This document shows, piece by piece, positions 24,978 through 34,224 of a stretch of DNA of 64,000 nt. The position numbers and the translations under genes are program-made. The DNA lies in assembly GCF_900215205.1 (NCBI RefSeq), contig NZ_OBDY01000005.1, positions 62,001-126,000 of the forward strand, in the 5' to 3' direction. Position 1 is the stretch's first letter; each line of letters opens with the position of its first letter. This DNA comes from Paractinoplanes atraurantiacus (GTDB lineage: Bacteria > Actinomycetota > Actinomycetes > Mycobacteriales > Micromonosporaceae). The notes beneath the pieces were generated by a model that worked only from the letters and a program-made list of their open reading frames with translations, had not been told where the DNA came from and searched no databases.

Positions 24978-24992
24978 CCGAAACGTTTTCGG
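24978..24992. promoter_or_regulatory. Second LacI-type operator (CCGAAA-CGT-TTTCGG)
   Basis: A 15-bp palindrome with six-base arms located upstream of the GH127 -35 box. Its arms match those of the downstream operator, so one LacI-family repressor could bridge both. No LacI gene lies in the window. Confidence 0.5.
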
Positions 24993-25011
24993 CAGCGGTG
25001 CAACACCCCGG

Positions 25012-25041
25012 TTCGGGGTAGGAGGGGCCACGCTTTATGAT
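25012..25041 (+). promoter_or_regulatory. Candidate leaderless promoter of the VWA operon
   Basis: A TATGAT -10 box (25036-25041) lies eight bases before the GTG start; a weak -35-like TTCGGG sits 18 bp further upstream. No ribosome-binding site precedes the GTG. Confidence 0.4.
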
Positions 25042-25049
25042 CTTGCCGC

Positions 25050-26273
25050 GTGATCCATAAAAGACTGTCCATATTGGTATTAGTCGGGATGATCGCCACA
25101 TCATCGGTTCTGGGGGCTACGCCGGCCGAGGCCGACGAGACCGAAGTGGCGCCCCAGGTGGAGCTGGTCCTCGACGTCAGCGGTTCCATGCGCGCCAAGG
25201 ACATCGACGGCCAGACCCGGATCGCGGTCGCCAAACGGGCCTTCGGCCAGGTCGTCGACGCGCTGCCGGAGACCACCCAACTCGGCATCCGGGTGCTCGG
25301 CGCCACCTATCCCGGCGACGACAAGAGGAAAGGCTGCCTCGACACCCAGCAGATCGTCCCGGTCGGCCCGGTCGACCCGGCCGTGGCCAAGGCGGCCATC
25401 GCCGCGCTCAAGCCCACCGGATACACCCCGATCGGCCTGGCCCTGCGCGCCGCCGCGAACGACCTCGGCACCGGCGAGGGCGCCCGGCGCATCGTGCTGA
25501 TCACCGACGGCGAGGACACCTGCACGCCGCCCGACCCGTGCACGGTGGCCCGCGAGCTGGCCGCCAAAGGCACCAAGCTGGTGGTCGACACGCTCGGCCT
25601 CACGCCGGACGAGAAGACCCGCAAGCAGCTGGTCTGCATCTCGACGGCGACCGGCGGCACGTACGCGTCGGCCCAGAGCGAGCAGGAGCTGACCGACCGG
25701 GTGCAGCAGCTCGTCGACCGGGCCGCACTGCCCCCGCCGGTCACACCGGCGGTGGTGGCCGGCACCGAGTCGTGCGACAAGGCGCCCGTGCTCTCCCCCG
25801 GCGTCTACAGCGACCGGGAGCGGATCGGCGAGCACCGCTACTACCGGGTCTCCCTGCAAGCGGACGAGGAACTGCGGGCCTCGGTCAGTGTGGCTCTCGA
25901 CCGCCCGGTGAACCGGGACTACGGCGTACTGCTGAAAGCAGTGACCGAAAACGGCCGTGAGTTGGTCAGGGGCCTGGACGCGGCCAGCGGGCGAGCCGAC
26001 GTCATCTCGGCCGGCCTGCGGTGGTCCTCGGCGGAGAAGTCGGACGTCTGCGTGATCGTGAGCAACTCGTTCGCGTCCGCCACCGCGGCCGCCGCCCCCG
26101 GCATGCCGCTCGAGCTCAGCATCGACACGGTCAAGGCGTCGACCGCGCCGGACGCGCCCGGCCTCGGCCGCGGCTGGCTGCTCCTGCTGGTCCTCGTCGT
26201 GGCCGGACTCATCGCCGGCGTCCTGGCCGGCTGGCTGACCCGCTGGTGGGTCGCCACCTGGAGGGAGAACTGA
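25050..26273 (+). CDS. Membrane-anchored von Willebrand factor A-domain protein
   Basis: This 407-residue protein has a signal peptide (to about residue 28), a VWA domain with a MIDAS motif DVSGS (42-46) and a downstream Thr/Asp (ITDGEDTC), a Cys-containing beta-rich domain, and a C-terminal helix (~376-396) followed by a short basic tail. It is probably anchored outside the cell by that helix. The GTG start is supported by a TATGAT box eight bases upstream. The next gene overlaps its stop by one base and encodes another single-pass surface protein. The two may form a surface complex binding a ligand through metal. Confidence 0.88.
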   Translation: MIHKRLSILVLVGMIATSSVLGATPAEADETEVAPQVELVLDVSGSMRAKDIDGQTRIAVAKRAFGQVVDALPETTQLGIRVLGATYPGDDKRKGCLDTQQIVPVGPVDPAVAKAAIAALKPTGYTPIGLALRAAANDLGTGEGARRIVLITDGEDTCTPPDPCTVARELAAKGTKLVVDTLGLTPDEKTRKQLVCISTATGGTYASAQSEQELTDRVQQLVDRAALPPPVTPAVVAGTESCDKAPVLSPGVYSDRERIGEHRYYRVSLQADEELRASVSVALDRPVNRDYGVLLKAVTENGRELVRGLDAASGRADVISAGLRWSSAEKSDVCVIVSNSFASATAAAAPGMPLELSIDTVKASTAPDAPGLGRGWLLLLVLVVAGLIAGVLAGWLTRWWVATWREN

Positions 26274-26986
26274 TGTCCATTTTCCTGGCTGCTCTGCTCC
26301 TGGCGCCCGGCAGCGCCGGCACGTCCTATCTGACGGCGACCCCGATCGACACCACCCGCCCGGTGCAGGTCTCCGCGGTCACCGGCGACTACCTGTACTG
26401 GTCGTTCCCGGCCACGGCGGGCCAGCAGCCCGAGCTGACGGCCAAGGTCACGCTGCCACCGGTGGCCGACCGCCACGGCTACCAGGCGTGGACGATCGAG
26501 GTCTTCGACGGCCTGCGCCGCCGCCAGCCGTGCGTGGCCGGCGAACAGAGCCCGATCGTCACCAACGACGCCACGGAGGTGGCCCTGGGCTGCAAACTCC
26601 GCCAGGTGCGGTCGTGGGCCGAGCCTTCGGACCAGGACCCGCTTCCCGGTACGTACTACGTGCGCCTGTCGTCGACGGCCCTGCCCGAACAGGACCTGGG
26701 CCTCCCGCTGAAGGCCGACCTGACCCTCACCGCCGAGAAGGGCGACACGGGCGCCGACCAGGGCAAGCTGGCCGCCCCACTGAACCCGGTCAACCGCCCC
26801 GGCACAGTCATGACGGAGACACCGACCCCGGCGCCGTCCTCATCGGCCACCCCGGACGAATCCTGGGCCTCCGACCTGGTGCCCGAGTTCTCCTCCCGCT
26901 GGGTATGGACGGCCTCGGGCGGCTTCCTGGCCGCCATCGCCGGCCTGGTCGGCTTCTCCTTCACCCGCCGGCGTCGCCGGGCCTGA
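26273..26986 (+). CDS. Membrane-anchored partner of the VWA protein
   Basis: This 237-residue protein has an N-terminal signal (MSIFLAALLLAPGSAG), a beta-rich extracytoplasmic domain with two cysteines likely forming a disulfide, a Pro/Thr/Ser-rich stalk (ETPTPAPSSSATPDES), a C-terminal transmembrane helix and an RRRRRA tail. The ATG shares a base with the VWA stop, and a GGAGGGAG box lies upstream. No known family is recognised. The paired architecture (two surface proteins, one operon) suggests physical interaction with the VWA domain. Confidence 0.75.
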   Translation: MSIFLAALLLAPGSAGTSYLTATPIDTTRPVQVSAVTGDYLYWSFPATAGQQPELTAKVTLPPVADRHGYQAWTIEVFDGLRRRQPCVAGEQSPIVTNDATEVALGCKLRQVRSWAEPSDQDPLPGTYYVRLSSTALPEQDLGLPLKADLTLTAEKGDTGADQGKLAAPLNPVNRPGTVMTETPTPAPSSSATPDESWASDLVPEFSSRWVWTASGGFLAAIAGLVGFSFTRRRRRA

Positions 26987-26991
26987 TGTCG

Positions 26992-27020
26992 GCTCGCCCG
27001 GGCTCATGGCCCGGGCGAGC
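26992..27020. terminator. Bidirectional hairpin terminator
   Basis: Perfect 11-base arms (GCTCGCCCGGG and its complement) with a seven-base loop lie between the convergent VWA-partner gene and the LuxR-type gene, overlapping the last codons of the latter. There is no T-tract, but position and stability fit a terminator serving both strands. Confidence 0.6.
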
Positions 27021-29754
27021 TCGCCGGGTCGCGCGGTAGGGCCTCCCGCAGCTGGCGGCGGGAAGTTACGCCCAGCTTGGTGAAGACCTTTCGTAAGTGC
27101 CACTCGACGGTGCGAGGGCTCAGGAACAAGCGTTCGCCCACCTCGGGGTTGGAGAAGCCGTCTCGGGCCATCACCGCTATCTGTCTTTCCTGGGCGGTCA
27201 GCTCGTCTCGGACCGGGGCTTCGGCCGTACGCTTGCGGACCGCCTCGCCTGTTCCCAAGAGCTCGCGGCGGGCTCGTTCCGCGAAAGCCTCCAGGCCCAT
27301 GCCGGTGAACATCTCGTGAGCTTTTCGCAGGTGTTCCCGGGCCTCGGTGGGCCGGCTGTTGCGGCGCAGCCATTCGCCGTACAGCAGCTCGGCGCGTGCC
27401 AGCTCGGCCCGCAGACCTGTGCGTCCCAGGCGCTCTATCGCCTCATGGAACAGGGCCGGCGGCGCGTCGCTCAGCAGGGCCCGGCAGCGAGCCAGCGTGC
27501 CCTGCGCCCAGTCCGTGTCGCACGGGGCGGTGATCTCGGTGAGCCGGTCCAGGGCTTCGCGGGCCACGTCGAGCGAGCCGACCCGGGCCGCCGCCTCGAC
27601 CAGTTCGGGCAGGGCCCACTCGGCCACCCAGATCACTGAGATGCCGGAGGCGACCCGGGCCGCCGCCATCGCCTCGGTGAAGCGGCCCAGGCCGTTGTTC
27701 AGCACCGCCGACGACCACTGGGAGATGGCCACGCCGAGCGCCTCGCCCTTCGCCTCGGCCCGGGCCACCGTCTCGGCCAGCAGGGCCGACGCCTGCGGCT
27801 CGCGGCCGCGCAGGGCGGTCAGGCGCAAGCGGACGTACGGAGAGATGGGCAGGCCCAGCGCGCTCGCGACCGTCTCGGCCTCGGCGGCCAGGGCGGCCGC
27901 CCGGTCGAGGTCGCCGCTGAACGACGTCGCCATCCCCGCGGCCGTCAGGTCGAGGGGCAGGTGGGCCAGCGCGCCGGCCGCCCGGACCACCTCGACCTGG
28001 CGGTCCGACAGCTCGCGCATGGCGGCGTCGTCCCAGATGGACGGCGGCACCGCGTTGGCCACCCAGCCCCACAGCATGGCGTCGCTCAGCGGCAGGCCGA
28101 TCACCAGCGGTGTGGCCTCGCGCAGCAGGCGTACCGCCTCGGGCCGGCGGCCCACCAGGAGCTCGGCGTAGCCGTCGAGAACCAGGTCGAGCGCGCGCCG
28201 GCCGCCCTCGCGCGGTGGCAGCGCGGCGGTCGAGCGGGCGGTCGCCTCCAGGGTCGGCCGGTCGCCCGCCATCAGCGCCGCGCCCCACGCCAGCAGATAG
28301 GTCTCGCGGGCCAGGTCCATGTCGTGCGGCTCGAGCCGCTGAGCCGCGGCGAGCAGGGCGCCGGGCGCCTCGCCGGTGCGGCCGGACGAGAACGCGATGT
28401 GGCCGCGGATCAGCTCGGACCGGGCTCTCGGGAACTCGTCGGTGGCCTCGCGCCGGGCCAGGTCGGCGAAGCGGCTCGCGGCCTCGAAGTCGCCGGCGGC
28501 CAGGGTGGCCTCGGCCGCGGCCAGGGCCCGCCGGACACGCTGCCGGGTGTCGAGGCTCAGCTGCACCGAACGCTGGAGGAACGCCGCCGCCGCGGCCAGC
28601 CCGCCGCGGGCCTGGGCCCGGCCGGCCGAGCGTTCCAGCTCGGCCGCCACCTCTTCGTCGGGGCCGGGCGCGGCCGCCGCCCGATGCCAGGCGCGACGGT
28701 CGGGGTCGATGGTCTCGTCGGTGACCTCGGCCAGGGCCAGGTGCACGGCCCGGCGCTGTCGGGGCTCGCCGGCCTGGTAGACGGCCGAGCGGACCAGCGG
28801 ATGCCGGAAGGTCACCCGCTCGTCGATCGACAGCAGCCCGTCGGTGCCGTCGGCGAGCGCGGCCGCCGGGTCGATGCCGAGCCGCTCGGCGGCCGCCCAC
28901 ACCAGCACCGGGTCGCCGAGCGGCTCGGCCGCCGCGATCAGCAGCAGGGTGCGGGTCGGACCGGCGAAGCCGTCGATCCGGTTGAGGAAGCTCCGTTCGA
29001 TGTGGCCGGGCAGGGAGTCGTGTCCGGGCGCGGAGTCGCCGGGCCGGAGCAGGCCGAGGCCGCCGGCGATCTGGGTCAGCGACAGCCCGCGCGGCAGCTC
29101 GACCAGGGCCAGAGGGTTGCCGCGGGTCTCGGCCACGATCCGGTCGCGGATGGACCGGTCGAGCCCGGCGTGGGTCAGCGAGCTCAACAGCGCGTGGGCG
29201 TCGCCGTCGCGCAGCCCGGTGATCTCGAGCTCGGGCAGGCCGATCAGCGCCGGCTCGCGCTCGCGGCTGGCGAACAGCAGCGCCACCGACTCGGCCAGCA
29301 GCCGCCGGGCCACGAAGCTGAGCGTCTGGGCCGAGGCCCGGTCGAGCCACTGCGCGTCGTCGACGACGCACAGCAGCGGCGACTGCTCCGACGCCTCGGA
29401 GAGCAGGCTGAGCACGGCCAGGCCGACCAGGAAACGGTCGGGCGGGGTGCCGGTGCGCAGGCCGAGCACGGTCTCGAGGGCGTGGCGCTGCACCTCGGGC
29501 AGCCGAGGCAGCAGGTCGAGCAGCGGCCCGCACAGCTGGTGCAGGGCGGCGAAGGCCAGCTCCATCTCCGACTCGACGCCGGCCGCCCGCAGCACGCGCA
29601 GGCCGGCCGGCTTGCGGCGGGCGTAGTCGAGCAGCGCGGTCTTGCCCACGCCGGCCCCGCCGTGCAGGACCAGGACGCGGCTCTCGCCGCTGCGGACGGC
29701 GGCGATCATCCGGTCGATCGTGGCGCATTCCTGGCGCCGTCCCAGCAGCTCCAC
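27004..29754 (-). CDS. Large ATP-binding LuxR-family (LAL) regulator
   Basis: This 916-residue regulator has an N-terminal AAA/NB-ARC-like ATPase domain with Walker A GGAGVGKT (32-39) and Walker B LLCVVDDAQWLD. A long helical sensor region (TPR-like, ~400-830) follows, then a C-terminal LuxR helix-turn-helix (LTAQERQIAVMARDGFSNPEVGERLFLS). The GTG start has a GAGGA box. LAL regulators usually activate antibiotic or sugar-utilisation genes on binding ATP and an inducer. It diverges from the GH35 beta-galactosidase across 68 bp, so that gene is a natural candidate target. Confidence 0.9.
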   Translation of the reverse strand: MELLGRRQECATIDRMIAAVRSGESRVLVLHGGAGVGKTALLDYARRKPAGLRVLRAAGVESEMELAFAALHQLCGPLLDLLPRLPEVQRHALETVLGLRTGTPPDRFLVGLAVLSLLSEASEQSPLLCVVDDAQWLDRASAQTLSFVARRLLAESVALLFASREREPALIGLPELEITGLRDGDAHALLSSLTHAGLDRSIRDRIVAETRGNPLALVELPRGLSLTQIAGGLGLLRPGDSAPGHDSLPGHIERSFLNRIDGFAGPTRTLLLIAAAEPLGDPVLVWAAAERLGIDPAAALADGTDGLLSIDERVTFRHPLVRSAVYQAGEPRQRRAVHLALAEVTDETIDPDRRAWHRAAAAPGPDEEVAAELERSAGRAQARGGLAAAAAFLQRSVQLSLDTRQRVRRALAAAEATLAAGDFEAASRFADLARREATDEFPRARSELIRGHIAFSSGRTGEAPGALLAAAQRLEPHDMDLARETYLLAWGAALMAGDRPTLEATARSTAALPPREGGRRALDLVLDGYAELLVGRRPEAVRLLREATPLVIGLPLSDAMLWGWVANAVPPSIWDDAAMRELSDRQVEVVRAAGALAHLPLDLTAAGMATSFSGDLDRAAALAAEAETVASALGLPISPYVRLRLTALRGREPQASALLAETVARAEAKGEALGVAISQWSSAVLNNGLGRFTEAMAAARVASGISVIWVAEWALPELVEAAARVGSLDVAREALDRLTEITAPCDTDWAQGTLARCRALLSDAPPALFHEAIERLGRTGLRAELARAELLYGEWLRRNSRPTEAREHLRKAHEMFTGMGLEAFAERARRELLGTGEAVRKRTAEAPVRDELTAQERQIAVMARDGFSNPEVGERLFLSPRTVEWHLRKVFTKLGVTSRRQLREALPRDPASSPGP

Positions 29755-29810
29755 CAGGTCATCCTCGTCGAACCCGGAAGGGATGAGAATCGTGCGTAAG
29801 GCGGATCACA

Positions 29811-29816
29811 TAGCGT
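29811..29816 (+). promoter_or_regulatory. -10 element (TAGCGT) of the GH35 gene, leaderless type
   Basis: TAGCGT lies six bases before the ATG at 29823. The same hexamer occurs before the M1 peptidase and alcohol dehydrogenase genes. Confidence 0.45.
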
Positions 29817-29822
29817 GTCCGG

Positions 29823-32657
29823 ATGACCTTGGTCCGCAGAGCCGCGCTCGTCACGGTGCTCGTCGTCCTGGCCGCGGTGCTCACCGCGGACGTTCCCCGT
29901 GGCGTCACGGAGAAGCACACGGTGACGTACGACAGGTACTCGCTGATGCTGGACGGCAAGCGGACGTACATCTGGTCGGGGGAATTCGCTTATTGGCGCC
30001 TGCCGAGCCCGGGGCTCTGGCGCGATGTGCTGCAGAAGATGACGGCGAACGGCTACAACACCGTCTCCATCTACTTCAACTGGGCGTATCACTCGCCGAA
30101 GAAGGGTGTGTACGACTTCAGCGGCATCCGCGACGTCGATTTGCTCCTCGAGATGGCCGAGGAGATGGGGTTGTACGTCATCGCGCGCCCCGGGCCGTAC
30201 ATCAACGCCGAGACCAGCAGCGGGGGCTTTCCGGGCTGGCTGAACAACGATCCGGGCAAGGCCCGCAGCGACGCGCCGAGCTATCTCGCGGCGGCCGACG
30301 AATGGATGACGCGGATCGACGCCGTCATCCGGCGGCATCAATACACGAACGGCACCGGGACGGTCATCCTCCAGCAGATCGAGAACGAGCTGTTCGCCAC
30401 CGGACCGTCGCAGCAGAGATACATGAAACGTCTGGCTTCGCGGGTACGGGCCGACGGCATCACGGTCCCGATCTTCCACAACGACGTGGCCCGGAACGGC
30501 TATTGGGTGCCGCCGGGCGGGGCCGGGCCCCTGAAAGGGCCGGTCGATCTGTACGCGTTCGACGCCTACGTCGGGCCGCAGCGCTGCGATGAGAAGGCCA
30601 AGGACGCGCCCGACTTCGGGATCTGGGGCGACGTGGGGGCGAAGGCGTCGCCGAACACGCCGGGATTCACGGCCGAGTTCGGCGGCGGATGGTTCGACTA
30701 TTGGGGCGGGCCGGACGCGTACGAATGCCTCGCCGCCGAAGGGGCCGGGCCGGGATACGAACGGGTCTTCTACGGCACGAACATCGCCAACGGGCTGAGC
30801 ATCCAGAACTTCTACATGACTTTCGGCGGGACCTCGTGGGGGTGGCTGCCGTCGCCGATCGTCTACACCTCGTACGACTACGGGGCCGCGATCAGCGAGG
30901 CCCGGCAGTTGCGGCCGAAGACGACGGTGATGAAGCAGCTCGGATTGTTCGTGCAGAGTTTCTCGCCGATCACCAAGCTGACCCGCGGCTCGGCCGTCAC
31001 GCCGTCGTCGTCCAAGGTGAAGGTCTATCACGACGTCAATCCCGACTCGGGGGCCCATCTTTTCGTGGCCATGCACAACCCGTCGCGCGCGACGACGGAC
31101 GACTCGTTCACCTTTCCCATCGAAACCAGGGACGGGGCTTATGAGCCGGCCGTACGCCTCGACGGGCAGGACGCGAAACTGCTCGTCGCCGACTACGACA
31201 TGGACGGGCAGCACCTGGTCTATTCCACGTCCGAGATGGTGACCCATTTCGCCGGGACCGCACTGTTCACCGGGCGGAAAGGCGAGAGCGGAGAGACGGT
31301 TCTGCGGTACGCCTCCGCGCCCACCGTGTCGGGGGACGTGGCGAGTTCGTACGACCCGGCCACGGGTGATCTCCGGCTTCGCTATGTCCACGGCGGTCTG
31401 CGTGAGGTGAAGATCAGCGGGGGCGGGCGGCCGCCGCTGACGCTGCTGCTGACCGATGACATCTCGGACATGTGGCGGTACGACACGGCGGCGGGGCCGG
31501 TGCTGGTGAGTGGGCCGGCTCTCGTCCGTACGGCCGCAATGGAAGGGTCCTTGTTGACCTTGACCGGTGACACGGACGCGCCGGCGTCGTTGCGGATCTG
31601 GGGGCCCGCGCAGGTCTCGCGGGTGCTGTGGAACGGGGAGCCGTACGCCGGAAAGATCGCCGGGCCGTCCGCGGTGACCTTGCCCCAGTTGATCTGGCGA
31701 TCCTTCGTCCCGCCTCTCCCGGACGACACCGGCTGGCAAGTCGCCGATCACATCACGACGACCGCCACGACCAAGCCGCCGGCCGGGAATCCGGTGCTCA
31801 CGGCCGACGACTACGGCTTCCATCAAGGGGACATCTGGTACCGAGGTCACTATTCTGGTGTTCGGAAATCTTTGACATTTCGCTTCGGCGGCGGCGGTGC
31901 CGGGCTGCTGCAAGCCTGGGTCGACGGCGTCTATCTAGGGCAGAGCGTGGTGCCCAGCGGCGTTCCCGCCCCACGCCGACTGGCGACGGCCACCTTCGAC
32001 GCTCCGGCCTCCGCGGGAGAACACGTCGTGACGGTCATGGTGCGCAACAACGGGCACACGCAGGACATGGCCGCCGACGAAGCGCACAAGGAAGGGCGGG
32101 GGCTGATCTCGACCTCGCTCGGTGCGGCGGCCACCTGGAAGATCCAGGGCAACCGCGGTGGTGAGGATCTGGTCGACCCGGTGCGCGGGATCATGAACGC
32201 CGGTTCGTATGACGGCTACCATCTGCCCGGATATCCGGACAGCTCCTGGGCCACCGCTGCGGTGCCCGCGGCGACGGCCGAACCCGGGACCACCTGGTAT
32301 CGCACGACGTTCGAACTGTCCGTCCCGGACGGGCACGACGCGTCGCTCGGTCTGACCATCGGCGACCCGGCGACGCTGCGGTCCACGGCGAACTACCGGG
32401 CGCTGATCTACGTCAACGGCTGGAACATGGGGCAGTACACCGCGAACGTGGGGCCCCAGAACACGTACACCCTGCCCAATGGGATTTTGCATCCCCGCGG
32501 AGAGAACACGCTGGCCATCGCGGTCACCAGTGACGGCGGCCCGGGCAACGGGCTGGAGAAGGTGGCGCTGACCGACCTGGGCACGGTACGCGGGGGCGTC
32601 GATGTCCCGACAGTGCCGGCGCCGGCCTGGAATCAGGCGAAATGGGGGTTAGAGTAG
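29823..32657 (+). CDS. Secreted GH35 beta-galactosidase
   Basis: This 944-residue protein starts with a signal peptide (MTLVRRAALVTVLVVLAAVL). The TIM-barrel GH35 domain follows: SGEFAYWRLP, YFNWAYHSPKKGVYDFSG, the acid/base Glu189 in QIENELF, and the nucleophile Glu285 in TAEFGGGW. The C-terminal half holds beta-sandwich domains, including a jelly-roll (WTTFELSVPDGHD-like region) typical of GH35. It hydrolyses terminal beta-galactosides, for example in plant cell walls or galactans. A TAGCGT box six bases upstream suggests a leaderless mRNA. The divergent LAL regulator may activate it. Confidence 0.92.
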   Translation: MTLVRRAALVTVLVVLAAVLTADVPRGVTEKHTVTYDRYSLMLDGKRTYIWSGEFAYWRLPSPGLWRDVLQKMTANGYNTVSIYFNWAYHSPKKGVYDFSGIRDVDLLLEMAEEMGLYVIARPGPYINAETSSGGFPGWLNNDPGKARSDAPSYLAAADEWMTRIDAVIRRHQYTNGTGTVILQQIENELFATGPSQQRYMKRLASRVRADGITVPIFHNDVARNGYWVPPGGAGPLKGPVDLYAFDAYVGPQRCDEKAKDAPDFGIWGDVGAKASPNTPGFTAEFGGGWFDYWGGPDAYECLAAEGAGPGYERVFYGTNIANGLSIQNFYMTFGGTSWGWLPSPIVYTSYDYGAAISEARQLRPKTTVMKQLGLFVQSFSPITKLTRGSAVTPSSSKVKVYHDVNPDSGAHLFVAMHNPSRATTDDSFTFPIETRDGAYEPAVRLDGQDAKLLVADYDMDGQHLVYSTSEMVTHFAGTALFTGRKGESGETVLRYASAPTVSGDVASSYDPATGDLRLRYVHGGLREVKISGGGRPPLTLLLTDDISDMWRYDTAAGPVLVSGPALVRTAAMEGSLLTLTGDTDAPASLRIWGPAQVSRVLWNGEPYAGKIAGPSAVTLPQLIWRSFVPPLPDDTGWQVADHITTTATTKPPAGNPVLTADDYGFHQGDIWYRGHYSGVRKSLTFRFGGGGAGLLQAWVDGVYLGQSVVPSGVPAPRRLATATFDAPASAGEHVVTVMVRNNGHTQDMAADEAHKEGRGLISTSLGAAATWKIQGNRGGEDLVDPVRGIMNAGSYDGYHLPGYPDSSWATAAVPAATAEPGTTWYRTTFELSVPDGHDASLGLTIGDPATLRSTANYRALIYVNGWNMGQYTANVGPQNTYTLPNGILHPRGENTLAIAVTSDGGPGNGLEKVALTDLGTVRGGVDVPTVPAPAWNQAKWGLE

Positions 32658-32671
32658 GGCCCGAGGTGGAG

Positions 32672-33265
32672 GTGAGCGCCTTGTTCCAGCAACGTGCCAC
32701 CGATGACGCAAACTCGCGCGACCGGCTCGTCCACGGGGACGAGACCGCCCTCATCGACCTGCACGAACGGTTCAGCTCGCTGGTCTACACGATCGCCGTG
32801 CGCGTCACCCGCGACAGCACGGCCGCGGAGGACATCACCCAGGAGGTGTTCCTGGCCGTCTGGCAGCGCCCGCACGACTTCCAGCCGGACAGAGGGAGCC
32901 TGCGGGGGTGGCTGGCCATGATGGCCCACCGGCGGGCCGTCGATCTCGTACGCCGGGAGGAGGCCCACCGCCGTACGAACCTCGCCGTGCGTCTCTACGA
33001 CGCCACGTTCAGCCGGGGAGACCCGGTGGGCGAGCAGGTGTCGGACGAGGACGCGGCAGCGCGGCTGGCCGAGGCGCTGAAAGCCCTGCCGGAGCGATTA
33101 TGCCGGGCGATCACCCTGGCGTACTTGGAAGGCCACACGTACCGCGAGGTGGCGGTGGTTTTGGGCGTACCCGAGGGGACCGCCAAATCGCAGCTCCGCG
33201 AGGGCCTGCGCCGGTTGGCGGAGGCGCTGCGCGAGACGCACACTGGCGAGGTGGAGGGAAGATGA
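32672..33265 (+). CDS. ECF RNA polymerase sigma factor
   Basis: This sigma factor of about 197 residues has region 2 (LHERFSSLVYTIAVRVTRDSTAAEDITQEVFLAVWQRP) and region 4 (LPERLCRAITLAYLEGHTYREVAVVLGVPEGTAKSQLREGLRRL). I prefer the GTG at 32672, which has GAGG five bases upstream; the ATG at 32642 lies inside the galactosidase gene, and a TTG at 32681 is also possible. Its stop overlaps the ATG of the anti-sigma gene (ATGA). The pair resembles SigK/SigL-like ECF systems controlled by a membrane-free zinc anti-sigma factor. Confidence 0.9.
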   Translation: MSALFQQRATDDANSRDRLVHGDETALIDLHERFSSLVYTIAVRVTRDSTAAEDITQEVFLAVWQRPHDFQPDRGSLRGWLAMMAHRRAVDLVRREEAHRRTNLAVRLYDATFSRGDPVGEQVSDEDAAARLAEALKALPERLCRAITLAYLEGHTYREVAVVLGVPEGTAKSQLREGLRRLAEALRETHTGEVEGR

Positions 33266-34224
33266 CCCACGACGCCGTCGCCGAGCTCATCGGGGCATGG
33301 GCGCTGGACGCGTGCCCACCCGACGAGACCGAGCTGGTCGAGGAGCATCTCGCCTCCTGCGACACCTGCGCCGTCGAGGCGGCCGCCCTGCGCGAGGCGG
33401 CGGCCGATCTGGGTGGTGCCTATCTGCGGCCGCCGGCGCATTCGCTGTCCCGCCTGCTGGCTGCGGCCCCGGCCAAGTCCCCTTATGGCACCCAGGTCGC
33501 GGCGCTGGATCTGCTGCTGTCCGACCTCACCCCGGTGCAGTGGCAGCGCCCGGCGCTCGGGGAGCTGACGGTGCGGGAGCTGGTGGCCCACTTGGCCGCG
33601 ACGGACAGCCTGGTGGCGCACGCGCTGGGGTTGCCGACAGCCCCGCCGATGCCTGCCCCACCGCCGAGCCCGGCGGCGCGCACGGAGGCGGTGCTCCGCT
33701 TCGAGGAGAACCGGTCGCCATCGCAGACCCACCGAGCGTGGCGTTCACAGGCAGACGAGATCGCAAAGGCTTCCACGTCGGCCGGCGCGGTGATGGTGAA
33801 GTTGAGCCGCACGTTCCCGTTGGAGGACGCACTGACGGCCCGAGCGTACGAGACGTGGATCCACCGCGAGGACATAGCGTCCGCGACGGGCCGCCCACCG
33901 ATGCCACCATTGCCCACCCACATCCACCCGATGGCCGACCTGGCGGCCCGCGTGCTGCCGAGGGTGGTGTCCCGAGCGGTGGCGTCCAGCGAGGCGGTGC
34001 GCCTGCACTTGACCGGCCCAGGCGGCGGCACGTGGACGGTGCCCCTGGACCCGGCCTCAGCCATGACAAGCCCCGCCACAGCCATAACCGTGAACGTGGT
34101 CGACTTCTGCCGCCTGGCCGCCAACCGCCAGGCCCCTTCCCAGCTGGCCATCACCATAGAGGGCGACATTCCTTTGGCTCACGCTTTCCTGGCCGCAGTG
34201 CCCTCCATGGCCCCAGTCCCCTGA
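33262..34224 (+). CDS. Zinc anti-sigma factor fused to a mycothiol-dependent maleylpyruvate isomerase-type domain
   Basis: This 320-residue soluble protein begins with a zinc anti-sigma (ZAS) domain carrying the HxxxCxxC motif (His29, Cys33, Cys36). From about residue 75 it continues as a DinB/maleylpyruvate isomerase-like helical bundle (VAALDLLLSDLTPVQWQRPALGELTVRELVAHLAATDSLV) and the family's C-terminal domain (TARAYETWIHREDIASATGRPP). No membrane helix is present. The coupled sigma gene upstream is its obvious partner. The fusion suggests that mycothiol status or a thiol adduct controls sigma release; this is inference from the family's mycothiol dependence. Confidence 0.85.
   Translation: MTHDAVAELIGAWALDACPPDETELVEEHLASCDTCAVEAAALREAAADLGGAYLRPPAHSLSRLLAAAPAKSPYGTQVAALDLLLSDLTPVQWQRPALGELTVRELVAHLAATDSLVAHALGLPTAPPMPAPPPSPAARTEAVLRFEENRSPSQTHRAWRSQADEIAKASTSAGAVMVKLSRTFPLEDALTARAYETWIHREDIASATGRPPMPPLPTHIHPMADLAARVLPRVVSRAVASSEAVRLHLTGPGGGTWTVPLDPASAMTSPATAITVNVVDFCRLAANRQAPSQLAITIEGDIPLAHAFLAAVPSMAPVP

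Noticed and set aside
27961..29799. 612-residue plus-strand frame opposite the LAL regulator
   Set aside because: Antisense shadow; Gly/Gln/Arg-rich low-complexity translation, while the minus strand has clear Walker and LuxR motifs.
29706..31913. 735-residue minus-strand frame opposite the GH35 gene
   Set aside because: The plus strand carries intact GH35 catalytic motifs; the reverse frame is Arg/Pro/His-rich without family resemblance.
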